From positions 1-7,799 of the forward strand of contig JALUTE010000467.1 of assembly GCA_027058255.1 (NCBI GenBank): DNA of 7,799 nt, in the 5' to 3' direction. Positions 5,135 through 7,799 of this stretch are shown here, piece after piece. A program made the translations under genes and the position numbers. Source of the stretch: Methyloligella sp. (GTDB lineage: Bacteria > Pseudomonadota > Alphaproteobacteria > Rhizobiales > JALUTE01). Position 1 is the first letter of the stretch; each line of letters begins with the position of its first letter. A model generated the notes under the pieces. That model was given only the letters and a program-made list of their open reading frames with translations. It searched no databases and was not told the DNA's origin.

Positions 5135-6052
5135 ATGAGCTCTCGGTCGACCACGGCAGCGTCGAGGCCGGCGCGCGCATCCATCGCGGCATTGGCCGCC
5201 GTTTTCCTTCTCATCGCCATGGCGCCCACCGCCCGCGCCGCCTGCCTGCACGACGGCATGCGCGTGGAAGGCCAGCTCCGGCGTATCGAGACGCGCCATC
5301 CCAACGGCACGCGCCTGTCCGGCTATCACCTCTTCCTGGCCAATCCGATCTGCGTGCGCGCGGAGCGGTCGTCCGGCGGCAAGGGGACCCTGTCCGACAT
5401 CCACACCGTCCAGCTCGTGCCCGCCGATGACAGTGTTGCTCGCGAGCTCGACAGCCTGCTCGGCGCGCGTATCACGGCATCCGGCGCGTTCATGGAGCCG
5501 CAAACGGTCTACCACACCGGCGATATCGTCCTCCTGGATGCCCGGATTCTGGTGGTCGCCGACCGGCCCGCACCGGCGGCGGAACGGGCCGAGAGCGCCC
5601 GGGGGGCAGGCGAGCCCGAAACCGCTCCCGAGACGAGCGCACGGCCCATGCCTTCGGACCCCGCCGAGATCCGTGCCCGCTTTGCGCGCTTCATCCGCGA
5701 GTTCTATCTGGCGGGCTACGACCTCTCGGCCGAGGAGATCGCGGAGATCTACGCGCCGCGCCTGTTCTATTTCGGCAAGGCCCGCTTTCCGGTGAAGCGG
5801 GTCGTCGCGGACAAGATCGCCTATTACAAGCGCTGGCCCGAGCGGCGCTACGCCCTGCTTGAGGACACGTTGAGAATTCGCCCGGCCCGCCAGAGAGAGA
5901 ACGCCTGGGACCTGGCCTTCGAATACACCTTCGAGCTTGCAGGACCGCGCAGAACCCGCCGCGGCCGAGGCATTGCCTATATCACGGTCGATCTCTCCGG
6001 CGGCCGCGTGCGCATTCTGCGCGAGCACGGCAAGGTGTTGAAACGGTTCTGA
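5135..6052 (+). CDS. Exported DUF4431-like / NTF2-like domain protein
   Basis: A 305-residue protein of unknown function, predicted periplasmic. Residues 1-35 form a signal peptide: basic start, hydrophobic core SIAALAAVFLLIAMA and a TARA cleavage site before ACLHDG. Residues about 36-142 match my memory of the DUF4431 pattern: an N-terminal Cys-x-x-x-Gly, YHLFLANPICV (64-74), then a stretch like GARITASGAFMEPQTVYHTGDIVLL. A Pro/Ala/Glu-rich linker (about 143-173) leads to a C-terminal domain (about 176-305) resembling NTF2-like or SnoaL-like domains, with FYLAGYD, YYKRWPERRYALLEDTLRI and FEYTFELAG. No enzymatic motif is visible. The start is uncertain: GGAGG at 5115-5119 stands 15 bases before the ATG used here, 12 before a GTG at 5132 and only 3 before a GTG at 5123. 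All give the same mature protein. It is divergent from the SDR gene. Confidence 0.85.
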   Translation: MSSRSTTAASRPARASIAALAAVFLLIAMAPTARAACLHDGMRVEGQLRRIETRHPNGTRLSGYHLFLANPICVRAERSSGGKGTLSDIHTVQLVPADDSVARELDSLLGARITASGAFMEPQTVYHTGDIVLLDARILVVADRPAPAAERAESARGAGEPETAPETSARPMPSDPAEIRARFARFIREFYLAGYDLSAEEIAEIYAPRLFYFGKARFPVKRVVADKIAYYKRWPERRYALLEDTLRIRPARQRENAWDLAFEYTFELAGPRRTRRGRGIAYITVDLSGGRVRILREHGKVLKRF

Positions 6053-6104
6053 CGCCTGCCAGAAACGCCTGCTGGCGCAGAGGCGCGAACACGAAATGCA
6101 CGTC

Positions 6105-6127
6105 ATTGCCGCACGCGACGCGGCAAT
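6105..6127 (+). terminator. Terminator-like hairpin after the DUF4431-like gene
   Basis: A perfect 8-bp stem (6105-6112 with 6120-6127, ATTGCCGC paired with GCGGCAAT) has a 7-base loop and is followed by CCTAATTCTGG, only weakly T-rich. It begins 52 bases after the stop codon of the upstream plus-strand gene. Confidence 0.45.
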
Positions 6128-6167
6128 CCTAATTCTGGACGGCAAGCTGCGAGTTTGTTGCCCTGGA

Positions 6168-6212
6168 TCATCACCCGGCCCGATCCCCGGGTCACGCCCG
6201 GGGATGTGATGA
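6168..6212. repeat. REP-like nested palindrome in a convergent intergenic gap
   Basis: The core ATCCCCGGG (6183-6191) and CCCGGGGAT (6197-6205) form a perfect 9-bp stem with loop TCACG. An outer pair TCATCAC (6168-6174) and GTGATGA (6206-6212) adds seven base pairs, with eight unpaired bases (CCGGCCCG) on the left arm. The wording (CATCACCCGG, CCCCGGGTCA, CCCGGGGATG) resembles interspersed palindromes I know from many alphaproteobacterial genomes. It lies between two converging genes and could also stop transcription from both sides. Confidence 0.55.
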
Positions 6213-6295
6213 CGGGGCGTCAAGCGCCAGGTTTCGTATGCGTCGATGCACGAGTGACGCGATCCCTGCCTGCAAAGATCGCGTCCCGCGCCCGG

Positions 6296-6643
6296 TCAGC
6301 CGGCGCGCCCCCGTGCGAGCGCGCGGATCACGAGCCCGAGCACGGCGAGCACGATGCCGAGCTGCCAATAGGGAACCTGATAGCCGAAATCGAAATTCCT
6401 GGGATCGGCGAAGAAAGCCAGCGACGGCTCGGCGCCGAGCATCATGCCTGCGCCCTGGGCCGCGAGAAAGAACAGCCCGACCAGAAGCGCGAGCAGTGCC
6501 GCCATCCGCCCCAGGCCGCGGGTCGCCGAGACAAGCGAAAACAGGACGGCCAGAACCAGAAGGCCGATACCGCTCCACGCGAGCGGCATCATGTAGGGCT
6601 CCATCGCCGTCATCATATCCAGCATGAAAACTTGCATCTGCAT
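6296..6643 (-). CDS. Small integral membrane protein, unknown function
   Basis: A 115-residue hydrophobic protein that I cannot assign to a named family. Three membrane segments are visible: about 18-40 (MMPLAWSGIGLLVLAVLFSLV), about 46-68 (RMAALLALLVGLFFLAAQGAGMM) and about 92-110 (WQLGIVLAVLGLVIRALA). They are joined by the short basic stretch SATRGLGR and a hydrophilic loop (AEPSLAFFADPRNFDFGYQVPY). The end is basic (RALARGRAG). The N-terminus is unusually rich in Met. The start is uncertain: AGGG lies only three bases before the first ATG at 6643 but nine bases before the second at 6637, which may be the real one. It lies downstream of the DUF2147-like gene on the same strand but is separated from it by two strong hairpins, so it is probably transcribed separately. 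It is convergent with the DUF4431-like gene. Confidence 0.75.
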   Translation of the reverse strand: MQMQVFMLDMMTAMEPYMMPLAWSGIGLLVLAVLFSLVSATRGLGRMAALLALLVGLFFLAAQGAGMMLGAEPSLAFFADPRNFDFGYQVPYWQLGIVLAVLGLVIRALARGRAG

Positions 6644-6669
6644 TGTCCCTGTATGACTGCCAAATGTCG

Positions 6670-6727
6670 GCGCGCCTCGTCCCGGGGCGCGCGAACGAGC
6701 GGGCCGGAAAGCGGGCCCGCTCGTCGC
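6670..6727 (-). terminator. Tandem hairpins after the DUF2147-like gene
   Basis: Two GC-rich hairpins lie side by side, beginning about 41 bases beyond the stop codon of the minus-strand gene at 6768. The first (6695-6705 with 6714-6724, ACGAGCGGGCC paired with GGCCCGCTCGT) is 11 bp, extendable by 3 bp past one bulge. The second (6670-6676 with 6686-6692) is 7 bp. They share bases 6691-6692, so the extension and the second hairpin compete. No T-run follows, but the position suits termination before the membrane protein gene. Confidence 0.55.
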
Positions 6728-6767
6728 ATCGCTCGGGTGCGGTGTGCCGTCGTTGGGCGTATCGCCG

Positions 6768-7136
6768 TTACTTGACGCGCTTGAACACGCCCTTGGCGCA
6801 GGCGCCCTTGTCGGTGCATCCCTCGAGCGCCCAGCTATCGGGATCCGGATTGGTCAGCTTGGTGTTGTAGATGTTGCCATTGGCGGGATGCCGGATCCGG
6901 CCGACGATATAGCCGTCCTTGTCCTCGAGCTTGGACTGGATCATCTCCATGCCGACATTTTTCGGCCCCGAGATCACCTTGGCCGAGATTCCATGCTCGC
7001 CGCCCTCGGTCACCTCGACGACGAAGCCCTCCCATGTCCACTTGCCGACCATCTTGGACGGATCGACCGCCAGCGCCGCACTGGATGCCGCGATCAGCAA
7101 CACGAATCCGGCCGATGCCGCAAGAATCTTCTTCAT
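6768..7136 (-). CDS. Exported DUF2147-like protein
   Basis: A 122-residue protein of unknown molecular function, predicted periplasmic. Residues 1-23 are a typical signal peptide (MKKILAASAGFVLLIAASSAALA, cleavage before VDPS). The mature part follows the DUF2147 pattern as I remember it: an early Trp (GKWTWEG), then VEVTEGG and AKVISGPKN, then the GRIRHPANGNIYNTKLTNP motif, DSWALEGC, and a C-terminal FKRVK. DUF2147 proteins are small beta-rich exported proteins common in proteobacteria. The mature protein has two Cys, C107 and C113, which could form a disulfide. The start is secure: AGGAGGT (7144-7150 on the minus strand) lies seven bases before the ATG. An in-frame start at 7214 would hide the signal peptide and is rejected. 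It appears to be a single-gene unit, with tandem hairpins downstream. Confidence 0.88.
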   Translation of the reverse strand: MKKILAASAGFVLLIAASSAALAVDPSKMVGKWTWEGFVVEVTEGGEHGISAKVISGPKNVGMEMIQSKLEDKDGYIVGRIRHPANGNIYNTKLTNPDPDSWALEGCTDKGACAKGVFKRVK

Positions 7137-7616
7137 GGATGCTACCTCCTGTTGGTTTGCTGCAAAGTCTCCTCCCCGGCATCCCCGCATCGCCGATTGC
7201 AAGGCCCGGGGCACTCCTCCCCTCGCCCGCCACCGCCGCGCCGCTCACCCCGGCGCCGGCACGCGTGGCGCAGATCCGGCCATGCCGTGCGCCGACCCAA
7301 GGCGCAAAGACCCCCATTTCGCAGAAGCGACTCCTGCGAAGAAAGACATCTCATGATTTTTCAAGCATTTTCAGGGCGATGGGTGCCACTATTGCGGGCC
7401 GATGCTATATCGGGTCCCCAATTGCGCCCATGAACGCCACTCTTCACCCGTCTTCCGCCGTTCTTATCTCGTTGTGAGCAAGCAATTCGCCTCCCCCGCG
7501 CCTTCATTAGGCTTGCGTGACGGGGAAGTCAACATTTGAATCCGCCCAAAGTATGACAGGAAAGAGCGCCGACATACCTCTCCCACAGCCCGGCGAGGCT
7601 CCGCCACGCGGATCGA
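7137..7616. other. Gene-free stretch with a hairpin and short repeats
   Basis: I see no convincing protein gene in these 480 bases. A 7-bp hairpin (7318-7324 with 7334-7340, TTCGCAG paired with CTGCGAA, 9-base loop) lies near the middle. Next to it is a direct repeat of TTTTCA at 10-base spacing inside an AT-richer patch (about 7350-7373). TTGACT occurs on the minus strand near 7530, with CCTAAT 15 bases further, a poorly spaced promoter candidate. The part next to 7136 presumably holds the promoter of the DUF2147-like gene, but I cannot place it. Confidence 0.4.
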
Positions 7617-7799
7617 TCAGGCCGTCCGGCCTGCCGAGAACGCTCCGGTTCGCAGCGCTCGCCGCCCGGCCATGGACGGAGCCTGCCGTCCGGCCCGGCG
7701 ATAGAGAAGCACCGTGAGGTCCGGGTGAGCCTGCGCGAGCGCCTCGCCGCGGGCGGCACCCTCGGCCGTACCATCGGCGATGATCACGAGCCGGTCCGC
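7617..7799 (-). CDS. C-terminal part of an unidentified protein (cut by the window edge)
   Basis: An open minus-strand frame enters from the right edge and ends at TGA (7617-7619), giving 60 residues without a start in the window. Codon third positions are strongly G/C, as in the coding genes here. The segment begins ADRLVIIADGTAEGAARGEA and continues with ALAQAHPDLTVLLYRRAGRQ. This reads like an alternating beta-alpha-beta unit: strand LVIIAD, an Ala-rich helix, strand LTVLLY. It faintly recalls Toprim-type segments of the form IaaDxDxxGxxAA, but the second Asp is missing (DGT), so I do not assign it. The last 20 residues are basic and low in sequence information. A protein gene is likely; its function cannot be told from this fragment. 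Confidence 0.5.
   Translation of the reverse strand, partial: ADRLVIIADGTAEGAARGEALAQAHPDLTVLLYRRAGRQAPSMAGRRALRTGAFSAGRTA

Overview
This GC-rich window looks like chromosomal DNA of an alphaproteobacterium, most likely of the order Hyphomicrobiales. That assignment is an inference. It rests on the minus-strand gene order hisF-hisE-coaA (type I pantothenate kinase), on two perfect CtrA-type sites (TTAA-N7-TTAA), and on an AT-hook/histone-H1-like protein of a style I associate with this group. No rRNA, tRNA, insertion sequence or CRISPR array was found.

Layout, left to right. Positions 1-236 are a leader with a CtrA-type site, followed by a plus-strand gene (237-968) for a basic DNA-binding protein: AT-hook, HTH-like segment, Lys/Ala-rich linker and a phasin-like helical tail. 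It ends at a good intrinsic terminator. Next come coaA, hisE and hisF on the minus strand (1154-3396), probably one transcript. HisF carries an Asp/Gly-rich insertion encoded by a hexanucleotide tandem repeat. A second CtrA-type site lies 143 bp upstream of hisF. Positions 3397-4189 hold no convincing protein gene, but 3653-4007 contains five successive hairpins, the best candidate here for an undescribed structured RNA or leader. A minus-strand SDR-family protein with a replaced catalytic Tyr and Lys follows (4190-4969). It is divergent from a plus-strand exported DUF4431-like/NTF2-like protein (5135-6052).

The right third is minus-strand: a small three-helix membrane protein (6296-6643), an exported DUF2147-like protein (6768-7136), a 480-bp gap, and the C-terminal end of an unidentified protein cut by the window edge (7617-7799). 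A nested GC-rich palindrome of the alphaproteobacterial REP type lies in the convergent gap near 6190.

Functionally, HisF (imidazole glycerol phosphate synthase, cyclase subunit) and HisE (phosphoribosyl-ATP pyrophosphatase) belong to histidine synthesis, and CoaA starts coenzyme A synthesis from pantothenate. The rest of the his pathway is not in the window. The other genes are envelope or accessory functions with no clear link to each other. All repeat and hairpin calls were made by eye, without folding energies or database searches.
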